NCBI RefSeq assembly: GCF_047675955.1
Contig: NC_132929.1
Coordinates: 34,774,421-34,838,420, forward strand
DNA from: Chlorocebus sabaeus
Taxonomy: Eukaryota; Chordata; Mammalia; Primates; Cercopithecidae
Reading direction: 5' to 3'
Length of the DNA stretch: 64,000 bases
Shown: in pieces, positions 25,361 through 36,660 of the stretch
Layout: every line of letters begins with the position of its first letter
Position numbering within the stretch: position 1 is the first letter of the stretch
Notes under the pieces: model-generated
Told to the model about the DNA's origin: nothing
The model's input: only the letters and a program-made list of their open reading frames with translations
Databases searched by the model: none
Made by a program: the position numbers and the translations under genes

Positions 25361-25522
25361 GTTTCTCAAACTTTTATATTCATGAAACACCTGGGGATCT
25401 TGTCAAAATACAGATGTGGACTTAGTAAGGTTGGGGTAGGGCCCACGAATCTGCATTTGTAGCCAGCTCCCCGGTGTTGCTGGTTTTGCCAGCATTGATA
25501 CACACTTTGAGAAGCAAGGGTC
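25361..25522 (+). mobile_element. MER5-type hAT-Charlie MITE
   Basis: GTGTTTCTCAAACTTTTATA, CACCTGGGGATCTTGTCAAA, GAATCTGCATTTGTAGCC and CACACTTTGAGAAGCAAGGG follow the MER5A order. Confidence 0.8.
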
Positions 25523-26158
25523 AACAGTGGATTGTGTGGAACAAGTCCTGGCCTACTAGGGGGGAAGGATTTGTTTTTCAAACATCCCAGTTCTATGCAA
25601 AAGTGTGCAAAACACACCATAGACATAAGACAGGTCAAGAGATAGAATTTGATGTTGGAGAAGTCTTTCAACAAGTGAGTCATTCCTTGTACTTCTAATT
25701 ATTCACATGCTATGGTTAAACATGTTCCAGAAATAACAAGTCTTCTGGCTTGTGCTCTTTAGCTACTGACTAATTCCAAGCCAAGGGCTCTGTATCATTG
25801 TCCTCATAGGAAAACAGGAAGAGGAAAATCAACATTAACTGTCTGCAGTCTGGCTACCAGGTCGTAGGGGTGTAGCAAAGAGGAGTAAATTAATGCACTA
25901 ACTACTGACTGACTGTGTAACAGCCAAAGTGTTCTTCTCGCACCCTCCTGAACCTTCAGAAGAGAAACTGCCATGAGAAATGAGAACTGGGCTTTCACTG
26001 TGACTGGGGAATCATCCTTAGCAATGGCACCAAGGGCAATTCTGGGGGTGGTCCTTTCATGGGTCAGTTTCAAAGCCTAGAAACACACTTTCAACCTGCC
26101 TACTCTCTTTTAAAAACTCATGGATTTATAAAACTCTGCTTTTCTTTGTACAATCAAT

Positions 26159-26321
26159 TTTGAGTTTGTGGATCTTCATTAACTCTTTTTTTTTCGTTGG
26201 CCAGACATGCCTATACCATTTAACAACACTCAGCTTCTCTCAGGAAGAGAACAAAAGACAGAATCTTCTTCTATCTTTTCCCTTTTTAAATTACAGACTT
26301 TAAAAATGAGAATCTTTATAT

Positions 26322-26355
<34 letters not shown>

Positions 26356-26446
26356 CTATATGTACTCATCAACAATCAGTGATGTCCAACAGAATTCTGT
26401 GGCATGTGGCAGGCATATTAGGGAAAAGAGAAAGAGCAAACCAAGG
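26159..26446 (+). repeat. Left arm of ~290-bp inverted duplication
   Basis: Matches the reverse complement of 27348-27639 end to end: TTTGAGTTTGTGGATC, GGCCAGACATGCCTATA, CAGCTTCTCTCAGGAAGAG, ACAGACTTTAAAAATGAGAA, a (CCAT)n tract at about 26321-26355, CAGTGATGTCCAACAGAAT and GGGAAAAGAGAAAGAGCAAA. Identity is roughly 88-90% in the part I aligned by hand. I do not recognise the family. Confidence 0.9.
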
Positions 26447-26463
26447 TAAAAGAGCAGCTCATC

Positions 26464-26738
26464 GGCCAGGCATGGTGGCTCACGCCTGTAATCCCAGCAC
26501 TTTGGGAAGCCAAGGTGGGCGGATCATGAGGTCAAGAGATCAAGACCATCCTGGCCAACATAATGAAACCCTATCTCTACTAAAAATACAAAAATTAGCT
26601 GGGCATAGTGGCACATGCCTGTAGTCCCAGCTACTCAGGAGGCTGAGGCAGGAGAATCGCTTGAACCCAGGAGACAGAGGTTGCAGTGAGCTGAGATTGC
26701 ACCACTACACTCCAGCCTGGCGACAGAGCAAGACTTTG

Positions 26739-26771
<33 letters not shown>
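26464..26771 (+). mobile_element. AluS-type SINE
   Basis: Full-length, starts GGCCAGGCATGGTGG, with a long A tail (about 26743-26771). The flanks AAAGAGCAGCTCATC (left) and AAAGAGCAGGCCATC (right) are the target duplication. It lies in the spacer of the inverted duplication. Confidence 0.94.
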
Positions 26772-26776
<5 letters not shown>

Positions 26777-26836
26777 AGGCCATCTGTAAAACAGCATCCT
26801 GGATTCTTGTCTCCATGTCAACCCTCTCAGGATCCA

Positions 26837-26976
26837 GTACAATCACAGGAATAGAGAAAAGCAAGTACAATCACAGGAATAGAGAAAAGCAAGTGCAATC
26901 ACAGGAATAGAGAAAAGCAAGTGCAATCACAGGAATAGAGAAAAGCAAGTACAATCACAGGAATAGAGAAAAGCAA
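26837..26976 (+). repeat. 28-bp minisatellite, 5 copies
   Basis: Five uninterrupted 28-bp units starting GTACAATCACAGGAATAGAG and ending AAAAGCAA. Units 3 and 4 have GTGC instead of GTAC; otherwise the units look identical, which suggests recent expansion. Confidence 0.96.
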
Positions 26977-27006
26977 GTGGACTGAACCACATGAACCCAG
27001 GTTCTA

Positions 27007-27295
27007 GAGCTGCCCTTACTGTCCAATATGGAAGCCATAAACTACCCCAACTGAGATGTAACTGTAGAATACACACTGTATTTCAAAGACTTAGTACCAA
27101 AAAAATAAAATATCTCATTAATTTTCTTATATTGATTATACAACAGAATCTTTTTTTTACATATTGGGTTAAATAATATTATTTTAAAAAGTAATTTCCT
27201 TTTTCTCTTTCTACTTCTTTTAACATGGCTACTAGAAAATTTAGAATTATACATATGGCTTGCTTCATCTTTCCACTGGAAAGAGCTGCTCTCCA
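27007..27295 (+). mobile_element. DNA-transposon fossil (hAT-type MER element)
   Basis: Reads AGCTGCCCTTACTGTCCAATA TGG at the left, ATTTCAAAGACTTAGTACC and AATATCTCATTAATTTTC TT inside, and ACATGGCTACTAGAAAATTT ... GGAAAGAGCTGCT at the right. The ends are roughly inverted (AGCTG...TCC / GGA...AGCTGCT). Exact family uncertain. Confidence 0.6.
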
Positions 27296-27347
27296 TCTTC
27301 CTTTCATTCAGAGAAAGAGGCCATTTTAAGAACCCTTCACTCTGCAA

Positions 27348-27639
27348 CCTTAGTTTGCTCTTTCTCTTTTCCCTGATATGCTCTCTACACGCCACAAAAT
27401 TCTGTTGGACGTCACTGATCGCTGATGAACAGATATGGATGGATGGGATGGATGGATGGATGGATGGATGGATGGATGGATACATAAATATTCTCAGTTT
27501 TAAAGTCTGTAAGTAAAGAAGGGAAGAGATAGAGAAGATTCAGTCTTTGGTTCTCTCCCTGAGAGAAGCTGTTGTTAAATGCTATAGGCACGTCTGGCCA
27601 GCAAACAAAAGATAGAAAGAGTCGATCCACAAACTCAAA
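27348..27639 (-). repeat. Right arm of ~290-bp inverted duplication
   Basis: Reverse-complement partner of 26159-26446, including a (GGAT)n tract at about 27435-27481, longer than in the left arm. The 901-bp spacer holds an Alu, a 28-bp minisatellite and a DNA-transposon fossil. Confidence 0.9.
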
Positions 27640-27715
27640 GGAGGAATATTTGGCTCTACCTTAAGCTTTCTGATCTACCAGTACATGATAGAACACTATT
27701 TAATTAATAGATAGG

Positions 27716-28020
27716 GGCCAGACATGGTGGCTTACACCTGTAATCCCAGCACTTTGGGAGCCCCAGGTGGGTGGATCGCTTGAGTTCAGGGGTTTGAGAC
27801 TAGCCTGGGCAACGTGGTGAAACCCTGTCCCTACCAAAAATAAAAAAAATTAGCCAGGCATGGTGGTGCACACCTGTGGTCCTAGCTACTTGGGAGGTTG
27901 AGGTGGAAGGATTGCACAAGCCCAGGAGCAGGAGGCTGCAGTGAGCTGAGATCGCGCCACTGCACTTCAGCCTAGGTGACAGAGTGAGACCCCATCTCAA
28001 AAAAAAAAAAAAAAAAAAAA
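27716..28020 (+). mobile_element. Alu SINE
   Basis: Full-length forward Alu (GGCCAGACATGGTGGC) with a 22-A tail. Confidence 0.94.
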
Positions 28021-28384
28021 GCACCATAAAGAGAATTTTGTGTGTCTTTTAAAAGTCTACAGCCGACCATGGCAATAACATTAAATAGTTCTGATTTTAA
28101 AAACTAATCTTTAGAATGAATTCTGTCACCAGTGGTGCACAGTGGTGATGAGCGCCAAGCTTGGGCTGCCCCTTACGGACCTCAGCTCTCCATCACCATC
28201 ATCCATGGCTCTGGGGAGCAGGCTCTACTCATTCCTGCCAATGCTGATTTTAATTTTCACCTCTTGAGTGTCCTCATTCTCTGGATCTTTTCTCTTTCCT
28301 AACATTTCCTTTACACTCTTTAATCTCTCTTTTTTCCTTCTCTTTTTCCCCTTTCTCTGTCTATGTCCTTTAAAATTTTTATAA

Positions 28385-29232
28385 GTTTCTTGAATTGGTA
28401 AGTGGTTCACATAGTTCAAACTATGCAAGTTTCTAAAGGGTATACGGGAAGGGTAGGCCCTTCTCCCAATCCCCTAGCTCCCCTCCCTCAACACAACTGT
28501 TGTTGACAGTTTCTTGTGTATACTTCGAGGGGTATGTGACACATATCCAAACAAATAGAAATATACACTCTCTTTTGATCCCTCAAATGGCAGCATAAAT
28601 TACACACAATGTTCTGAACCTTGCCTTTTGTAATTAATGATATATGTTAGAGACCATTGTCTATCAGTACATGAAGCCTCATTTTTATTGGTGTATAATA
28701 TTCTATTATATAATGAACCACAAATTATTTCACCAGTTGCCTAGTGATGAACACTTATTTCCAGTCTTTTGCATTACCAAAATCGCCAGAAATAACTTTA
28801 TACATGTATTATTGTGTATACATTTCAGCATCTCTAAAGAATAAATTCTTTTCAGAACTGCTGCACTGAATGGCAAATATGTATAAGTTTAATAGATTTT
28901 GCTGAAATGTCCTTCATTAAAATGTACTAGTTCATCTCCTACCAGCAATGTATGAAAACAACTGCGTCCCTACTTCCTATCAATCAAGTGTTTAAAACAT
29001 GGTAAGATTTTGGCCAATCTGATAGGCAAAAAATAGTTTTCTAATGTAGTTTTAATTTGTATTTTTCTTGTTATCATGATGGTGAACATACTTTCATGTT
29101 TTGTGAGTAATTTATCTTTCCTTTTCTATGAGTTGTCTTTCATGTCCTTTGTTTATTTTCCTTTTGGGTTGCTGAACTTTTTATTGATTTGTAGGAGTTC
29201 ATTATATATTAGGCACTTCTACCTTAAAATAT
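28385..29232 (-). mobile_element. L1M 3' region fossil (reverse)
   Basis: Characteristic reversed L1 wording: GGTGTATAATATTCTATTAT, AGTTTTAATTTGTATTTTTC, GTTGCTGAACTTTTTATTG, TAGGAGTTCATTATATATTA. The next Alu inserted at its end. Confidence 0.7.
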
Positions 29233-29242
29233 GCTATTCCTT

Positions 29243-29550
29243 AATCCCAGCACTTTGGGAGTCTGAGGCGGGCAGATCATGAGGTCAGGAGTTCGAAACC
29301 AGACTGGCCAACATAGTGAAACCCCATCTCTACTAAAAATACAAAAATTAGCTGGGCGTGGTGGGGCACGCCTGTAATTTCAGCTACTCAGGAGGCTGAG
29401 GCAGGAGAATCGCTTGAACCCAGGAGGCAGAGGTTGTGGTGAGGTGAGATCACGCCACTGCACCACTCCAGCCTGGGCAACAGAGCAAGACTCTTGTCTC
29501 AAAAAAATATATACATACACACACACACACACACACGTGCACACACGTGC
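29243..29550 (+). mobile_element. 5'-truncated Alu with (CA)n tail
   Basis: Begins at AATCCCAGCACTTTGG, lacking about the first 25 bases. Perfect 10-bp duplication GCTATTCCTT at 29233-29242 and 29551-29560. The tail turned into (AC)n/ACACGTGC repeats (29513-29550). Confidence 0.94.
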
Positions 29551-29699
29551 GCTATTCCTTTCCATTCCAGATTTCAAGTTTCACAGTTATAGAAGAACCA
29601 GTGTCTTTTCTGTGGAAGAAAAATTCTTTTCTAACAGCAAATGGAGCCTCTTACATTTCCGACAGCATAAGGTATCATAATGGGCCACTGCCCACTCAC

Positions 29700-29787
29700 C
29701 TGGACTTTGGGGCCTCCTCCAGACACTCTGGAGATGTAGCTCATGATATATTTGGCAGCCACTGTTTTTCCAGCACCACTTTCACCA
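29700..29787 (-). CDS. MYO1E: MYO1E exon, residues 111(last base)-140 (P-loop)
   Basis: 88 bp: the last base of the Ser111 codon plus 29 codons. Acceptor TTTCTTTAG, donor CAG|GTGAGT. It encodes GESGAGKTVAAKYIMSYI followed by SRVSGGG and PKVQ. GESGAGKT (112-119) is the P-loop (Walker A) that binds ATP phosphates; Lys118 is AAA at 29768-29766 and Thr119 is ACA at 29765-29763, both intact (T119I is a recalled human disease allele). The GGG stretch is loop 1, which tunes ADP release. Residue 137 is Pro (CCC), where I recall Thr in human. Part of a 15-bp A/T tract lies in the intron just upstream. Confidence 0.98.
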
Positions 29788-30039
29788 CTAAAGAAAAACA
29801 GACAAAGTGCCCACCTGAGAAGTGGATTACAACCAGCTCCCTTCCTTGTCCCCCACCATCACACAAAACAAAGACAAAACAGGCAGAAAAGAATCCTTTT
29901 TTTTTTTTTTTTTTAAGTGCAATACCAGTAGAGAAAGGCAAGTTACAGCAGGATTAAGTCGCCCATGTGAGTCAGATTAACATGGTGTGGATAATTACCA
30001 CTGTGCACACCACTGACCATTAAGCATTTTACATGCCCA

Positions 30040-30345
30040 ATAACGGGGGATATGATTAGGAAAATTATGGAGTATCACAAGGGTGGAATTCTGCATAAAT
30101 TACAACTGACATGAAGACTGTAAACACAGGAAACAAGCATATGAAATCACGTTAAGTGAAATAAGTCATTCAAGTTATATATAAAACATGATTACAATTT
30201 TTTTTTAAAAGTACCTAAGAAAAAAAGACTGGAACTACCACAAAATGTTAACAAAGGCTTTGGTCAAGGCACAGACTATGAGAAACTTGTTTTAATTCAT
30301 TAGTTTTCAAACATTTTGTAATGCATATGCTATTTTTGTAATTTA
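30040..30345 (+). mobile_element. L1M 3'-end fossil
   Basis: CACGTTAAGTGAAATAAGTC, CATGATTACAATTTTTTTT, CCACAAAATGTTAACAAAGG and GTTTTCAAACATTTTGTAAT follow old-L1 3' order. Confidence 0.55.
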
Positions 30346-31479
30346 AAAAAAGAAAAGAAAAAGTGGGCACTCTGAGGTTTCAAACCATGTGCCTTGAACT
30401 GATGCAAGCTTCCTTATTTTAGAAGTTCTAAAATTAAACCTTGAAGCAATATTACACATCCTGAGTAACAAAGGCCACCTTCCGCTGGGTAGCCTTCCTG
30501 CACGGGGAGAGCCTTTGTTAATAATATATAGTCTGCTCTTCAAAATTCCCATTCTTCCTTCAAAATCCCCCTGAATTGATAATGACCTAAATTCAAAACA
30601 TGCTTAAGTCAGTCAGATTTTTCATCTTTCTATTGGTACCCTTTGTGTTACCAGGATAGAGTTAAAGCACCCCATGTCATATAAAATGATGATGGGAGTT
30701 AGTATGAAAAATTCAGGCTGTTACAAGTTCATAGGACAATATTTTTATTTGCTCTTTGCAATAAAAAATTTTAGGGTGCAGGGCAAATGTTCTGTGAATA
30801 TCCAGCCCAAATCAATTGTTATCAATTGCTGAGTTACCCAATAAAAGAGAAAACATTTGCTTAGGGAAAAACCAAGCAAGGCGACCCTCCCATTCCCAAA
30901 AGGAAACTGAAATTTGAAATAATTTTACATTTCAAAACAAAACAAAACAAACGAACAAAGAATCGAGCTGGCCATATAGCAAAACTCAGAACTTCGCTGA
31001 ATTTCCTTGAACTAATAATATGGTTTTAAAGAAATTATGGGGAGGTGGGAACCATCCTCTGTTCAGAGCTCATGACCTTCAAAAGTCTGAACCCATCTAT
31101 GCAATTCACTCACCATCCTAGTGCTATGCTCCTGGCTTCATGGTCACATGAATAAGAAAACCAAACTGAAATTTCATAAGCTACAGTAGCAAGTAGAAAA
31201 CCAGCAAGCCTGGGACAAGCTGTCACACTGCTTCCAGAGGACACTCATTACTTACTCCAGAGGACACTATTACTTACTCACAGTCAGTAAGTAGGTCTGG
31301 CAAATTCAACTCCATGGGGAAATTATATTTCAAATGGTTGACATACTCAGATGATGTATTTACTAGATCCAGGGTCAATACGTGCACTCTCTCATTTGAA
31401 TTACACATTTTGGCAACAATGAAACTCCATTTTATAAGTTGTAAACAACGTAAACATTCAAGAATATTGGAAAGTTCAA

Positions 31480-31675
31480 GATTACAATGGTACAACCACC
31501 CAATATAATATTGCAGTCATTTGAAATACTTACAAAGACTATGTAGCAACATAAAGATAACGCAGCTACAGTTAAGTGGTAATGTGAAATACCTATAAAC
31601 TATATTTATAACAAGTTTACAACTATGTGAAAATAACGTATGGACAAAAACAAATCCAAAAGGAAAAAGAAATAT
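31480..31675 (+). mobile_element. L1M-like fragment
   Basis: Short diverged block (ATTGCAGTCATTTGAAATAC ... CAGTTAAGTGGTAATGTGAA ... GGACAAAAACAAATCC) like the 3' part of an old L1. Confidence 0.45.
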
Positions 31676-31709
31676 TCCTGACTTGTTAGGAGGCTGGTAT
31701 AGGAATGGT

Positions 31710-32003
31710 TTTTTGTGTTTTTTTGAAATGGAGTCTCACTTTGTCGCCCAGGCTGGAGTGCAGTGCACAATCTCGGCTTACTGAGACCTCCACCTCCCAG
31801 GTTCAAATGATTCTCTTGCCCCGGCCTCCCAAGTATCTAGGATTATAGGTGTGCACCCCACGCCTACCTAATTTTTAAATTTTTAGTAGAGACAGGGTTT
31901 CACCATGTTAGCCAGGCTGGTCCCAAACTCCTGACCCCAGGTGATCCGCCTGCCTTGGCCTCCCAAAGTGCTGGGATTACAGGGGTGAGTCGCGGAGCCT
32001 GGC
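31710..32003 (-). mobile_element. Alu SINE (reverse)
   Basis: Reverse Alu (TTTTGAAATGGAGTCTCAC ... GTGAGTCGCGGAGCCTGGC). With the forward Alu at 32060 it forms a close inverted pair. Confidence 0.93.
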
Positions 32004-32059
32004 TCTTTTTTCTTTTGATGTGCTTTCTCATAATGCTTAATTTTTTTTTCAGATTTTTA

Positions 32060-32367
32060 GGCCGGGTGCACTGTCTCATGCCTGTAATCCCAGCACTTTG
32101 GGAGGCCAAGGTGGACAGATCACTTGAGGTCGGGAGTTCAAGACCAGCCTGGCCAACATGGTGAACCCCTGTCTCTACTAAAAATACAAAAATTAGCTGG
32201 GCGTGGTGGCAGGTGCCTATAAGCCCAGCTACTCAGGAGGCTAAGGCAGGAGAATTTCTTGAACCCAGGAGGCAGAGGTTGCAGTGAGCCAAGAGTGTGC
32301 CATTGCACTCCATCCTGGGCAACAAGAGTGAAACTCTGTCTCACCAAAAAAAAAAAAAAAAAAAAAA
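32060..32367 (+). mobile_element. Alu SINE
   Basis: Full-length forward Alu (GGCCGGGTGCACTGTC) with a 23-A tail, only 56 bp from the reverse Alu at 31710-32003. Confidence 0.94.
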
Positions 32368-33286
32368 GTTTTCAAAGATTTTTTGAAATTTGTGTCTTTC
32401 AGATTTTTTAAAACAGCTTTTCCAGAGAAAAACGGAGGGATCACACCTCACAATGATAATCACCACTGATCAATTTCATTATATTATTATACAACTTCCT
32501 ATATATCGCCATGAGTATGTATATTTTCCTTAAGTTTACACTGTCACATTTAAGCTTCGTTAGAACAAGCTGGAAAAGAGAGAGTGAGTGCGAGCAAATC
32601 CTATTAGAATCAGAATATAAAATAATACATATAAAGTAGAATTTATTAAATTTAAAAAAGAATTATAAAATAGAAGTACAGTAATCCTAATAATCCCCCC
32701 ACTGTGTCTTTGGTTAATACTGTATTCAGACATGAAATATTTTGTCTCTTTTGTTGGAAACAAAAGAAAGTAATAATAATGGAAAGTAGCTCTTTTCATA
32801 CATTAAAATAAGTATACCATTTCCAAAAATAGGGTATCTGCATTCTCAGTAACTGTGATCTTTTCCAGAAGACTTAAAATAATTAGTTCTCACTAAACAT
32901 TGATCGGAATTTTCATTACTTGGTTTCAATTTACAGACACTTAAGAAGAATTTTTATTGATCAGAGGCTGCTGATTTGGTCAAAATATGGTACAATAATG
33001 GAATGTTACAGAATGACTTGAAACTTACAGTATATACAACCATAATTATACTGGCCTATTTGGGACGAGAAAATACTGCTTCTTCTTGGGGACTAAAACC
33101 CAAGTTAAAAGAAAGTGAAGGTATCAGACAAAATAATATATCCCAAATTATTTACTTTACATCTCACAGCAGTTGTTGTAGGGCAACTTGTTTATTTATG
33201 CTTCCAGGCAGCTCTTCCTAATTTAATTGACTTTTAAAATGGACATGCACACACACACAAATACTCTAGAAATTAGGAAAATATGC

Positions 33287-33455
33287 CAGTAGTTCCCACA
33301 TCTGGCAGTCTATCAGAATCGTCAGAGTACTTTTTAATTGCCCATGTCTGGGCCCGTCTTCTGACCTGCTGGATCCCAGTCTCCAGGGACAGGGTCTAGG
33401 AATAGGAATTTCTAACAAACTCCCTAGTTCTTGTATAGCCAGCTGGGAATAAGTC
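33287..33455. mobile_element. hAT-Charlie-type MITE (MER5/MER20-like)
   Basis: AGTAGTTCCCACATCTGGCA, GAATCGTCAGAGTACTTTTT and GGAATTTCTAACAAACTCCC are in MER5-like order, diverged. Confidence 0.55.
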
Positions 33456-33770
33456 AAGCAATTTTAAACCAAAGTCATAACAGACTTTATAGAAAATATT
33501 AATTCAAATAGGAAGTATTGTAAAGTGTGTGTCTGTGTGTGTCTGTGGGTCTGTGTACTAACTATAGAAATGGAAACATATGGTAAAATATCAACGAAAT
33601 GGAAAGAATGTTCTGAGGAAAAAAAGCCATTTACAATGGTATAATCTAAGGACCATGATTATTTTTCTGAGAAAGGTTATTCCTCACTTAAAAGTCAATA
33701 ATATTTTCTATTCACTTCAACTTATTCAGTAAATGTAAAAATATTTCAGTTCCTTTTTCTTTTTTTCTTT

Positions 33771-34064
33771 GTATTTATTTTTTTTGAGATGGAGTCTTGC
33801 TCTGTCACCCAGGCTGGAGTGCAGTGGCACGATCTCAGCTCATTGCAAGCTCCACCTCCCAGGTTCACGTCATTCTCCTGCCTCAGCCTCCCGAGTAGCT
33901 GGGACTACAGGCACCCACTACCATGTCCGGCTAACTTTTTGTATTTTTAGTAGAGACGGGGTTTAACCTTCTTAGCCAGGATGGTCTCGATCTCCTGACT
34001 TCGTGATCAGCCCGCCTCAGGCTCCCAAAGCGCTGGGATTACAGGCGTGAGCCACTGCACCCGG
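33771..34064 (-). mobile_element. AluY-type SINE (reverse)
   Basis: Near-consensus reverse AluY (GTTCACGTCATTCTCC, GTAGAGACGGGG, GTGAGCCACTGCACCCGG). Confidence 0.93.
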
Positions 34065-34694
34065 TTGTTCTTTTTCATTTTTATTTTTTGAGATATTCCA
34101 TAAAATAAGTAGGATCAGCTGTTACCACTGTTGGAAGATTCACCAATGCACTCCCATCCCCCATTTCTGATCTCAAAATCTCTCTCCTGGTTGTTTCTGT
34201 ACCACAGGAACTGGTGTTCCCTTGTAACTGGCTGAATCAATGTAATTGAAATGTCACTTTTCCAACTTTTTGTTTGTGGTTTAAAAAGGACAGACACTTA
34301 AAACAAAAATGATGCCTACTTTTGTTCGCCCAACATGCATTGTCTAACACCCCACTCTGCCCCAGTGTGTTAAGCCGAAGGCTAGAATGAGATGTGGCTC
34401 CTGTCAGAGAAGTCTCACAGGGAAGTCAAGTAAACAAAGGCTATTAATAACACAGTGGAGATGGGGGTATGGTTTTAGGGATTTGTGGGTGGCAGCTATC
34501 TCTGATGAGAAGATTCCTAAACAAAGTCACAACTAGTTACATCTCAACAAAGACAATCAAATTAGCCAGGTGGGCTGTGTGTGTGTATGTGTACTTGTGT
34601 GTACACATGATAGGGGTTGGGATGAAGCCTGAGCCATACATAAGAGGCAAAAATTCTGTGGGGTATATGTGAAGGGAATCATGGGTAAACACGA

Positions 34695-35400
34695 CTTGAG
34701 GAGACAGTGGCTCACACCTATAATCTCAATAATCTGGGGGGCCAAGGGAGTTGGAGAACCAGCCTTAGCAAACAGCAAGATCTCGTTTCTTACAAAGAAC
34801 AAAAACAAAACCAAAAAACACAAAAGAAACAATAATAATAATAAAACAAATAAAAATAAAAACAATTGGCTGGGTGCAGTGGCTCACGCCCAGCACTTTG
34901 GGAGGCCAAGGCGGGTGGATCACCTGAGGTCAGGAGTGCAAGAGCAGCCTGGCCGACATGGTGAAACCCTGTTTCTACTAAAAATACAAAAAAAGTAGCC
35001 AGGCGTGGTGGCACGCGCCTATAGCCCCAGCTGCTCAAGAGATCCGAGGCAGGAGAATCACTTGAACCTGGGGGGCAGAGGTTGCAGTGAGCTGAGACTG
35101 CACCACTGCACTCCAGCCTGGGTGACAGAACAAGACTCCATCTCAAAAATAAATAGATACATAAAAATAAAAATTTTTAAATAAAAACAATTAAAAATAA
35201 GTAGGTGGGTGTGGTAGTGTGCTCCTCTGTTTTTAGTTACTTGGGAGGCTGAGGTGGGAGGATCATTTGAGTCCGGGAGGTTGAGACTGCAGTGAGCTAT
35301 TGTCGAGCTACTGCACTCCAGTCTGGGTAACAAAGTGAGATCCTGTCGCTTAAATAAATAAATAAATAAAAATAAACAAATAAATAAATGATAGGGCTTG
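34695..35400 (+). mobile_element. Old Alu split by a nested Alu
   Basis: A left monomer at 34695-34800 (GACAGTGGCTCACACCTATA) and a right monomer at about 35200-35350 (GCTGAGGTGGGAGGATCA) belong to one AluJ-like element whose A-rich linker received the Alu at 34868-35179. The final tail is (AAAT)n. Confidence 0.85.
34868..35179 (+). mobile_element. Nested Alu SINE
   Basis: Starts GGCTGGGTGCAGTGGC and lacks the TGTAATCC block near its 5' end. Perfect 13-bp duplication AATAAAAACAATT at 34855-34867 and 35180-35192 inside the older Alu. Confidence 0.95.
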
Positions 35401-35689
35401 ATTGTGAGGTGGGAAGCTGGGAGTGGAGCTGGAAGGCAGTGCAGAGATCCAAGACAGTGACCTTGGGTTCAGGTTTGGGGATGCACCAAGGGTTCTGGCC
35501 TGTGCCATTTCATGCTACATTTTATACAGACTCTAGACTTCCATTTTCTCAAGGCAGCATAGCGATGAATTTGCTTTTACCTATATAGAACAACTGATAC
35601 ATTATTTAGTTTTTCAAAAATGACACAATTTATTAAAATGACACAATGTAAAAGTGAACCACTATCTGACTTCTGTAAATACGAAACCA

Positions 35690-36660
35690 GAATCACTTGC
35701 CCAAATTTAAAACCTTAAAAATAAATACAATGAAAATAAAATAGCTATAGTGAAAATAATGCAAATACCCATCAACGTAGAATCGATAAGTAAACATATT
35801 TCTTAGCATTGTTCACTAAGAGGGCCTCAAAGCAACGGCACACTGGTGTCACTAAACACATGAAGCACCAGATGCTGGTCTCTGAATACCATTCTTCAAT
35901 AAAAGGAACCAGGGCTGCTCGGGGAAATGGCCAATGCCAGGGCTGCAGTAGGGAAAATTCAAGCTGGGCGTGAAACATATAACTGTGCCAAAAGGTAAGG
36001 AAACGTACAGTGACTGGTGTGGACATGTCAAGCATATAAGCGCGAGCTGGAAGGGGTTCCCACTGACCAAATCAAAATAAGTAATGATAATAATGGATTA
36101 TGATCCTTTGAATAAAACAGGAGGCCATAATTCCATACTGCCATAAGAAAGTAAATGAGTCAATCAATAAATAGGAGAGAAGGGAAAGATCTTCCTCATA
36201 GTGGAATACCAACTAATAAATGTAGAAGGAATGATGGAAATAGATCGTCACCATTTGGCAGCCATCATACAGGTGACCAGGAGTCATTAATGGATGTTAA
36301 GGCTGGTAGGTGGAGGTTTGATGTGGAGCAGGATGTTGTCATAATCTCAGAATACATCCCCACAAAATACACATCCTAAAAGAAAATACAGTGAATTTAA
36401 TGTGAAGAAACCTAGCAGATGCCTATGGAACCAGGTGATCAAGAGCACTGCATTGTTTCTATGGTAGTCCAGCCTAGAACACATGACCTCAGAATGGTCA
36501 CGAGGAAATGGGTAGACTCAGCCTGAGGTTACCCTACAAAATTTAATGCCTGAACTCTTTAGAGCTGTAAAGTACAAAAAACATGGCAAACACAGAGAAC
36601 AAGATAGAAAAGTCAAAGAGGCCCACAGAGAAGCAAGAAGATGCATGTGGCTTCATGGGG
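35690..36660 (+). mobile_element. Ancient LINE (L1M/HAL1-like) fossil
   Basis: Scattered matches to an old LINE 3' region: AATACCCATCAACGTAGAAT, CAATAAATAGGAGAGAAGGG, ACCCTACAAAATTTAATGCC TGAACTC. Family and borders are uncertain. Confidence 0.45.

Larger units (their letters stand above)
24828..29699 (-). other. MYO1E: MYO1E intron, 4872 bp
   Basis: Donor GTGAGT, acceptor GGGACAG. Contains a MER5-like element (25361-25522), the inverted duplication and its spacer (26159-27639), Alus (27716-28020, 29243-29550) and an L1M fossil (28385-29232). 24900-25360 and 25530-26158 look unique. Confidence 0.9.

Noticed and set aside
27042..27485. 147-codon minus-strand frame with a (Ser-Ile-His-Pro) repeat
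   Set aside because: The repeat is the translated GGAT tract of the inverted duplication, and the rest crosses a DNA-transposon fossil.
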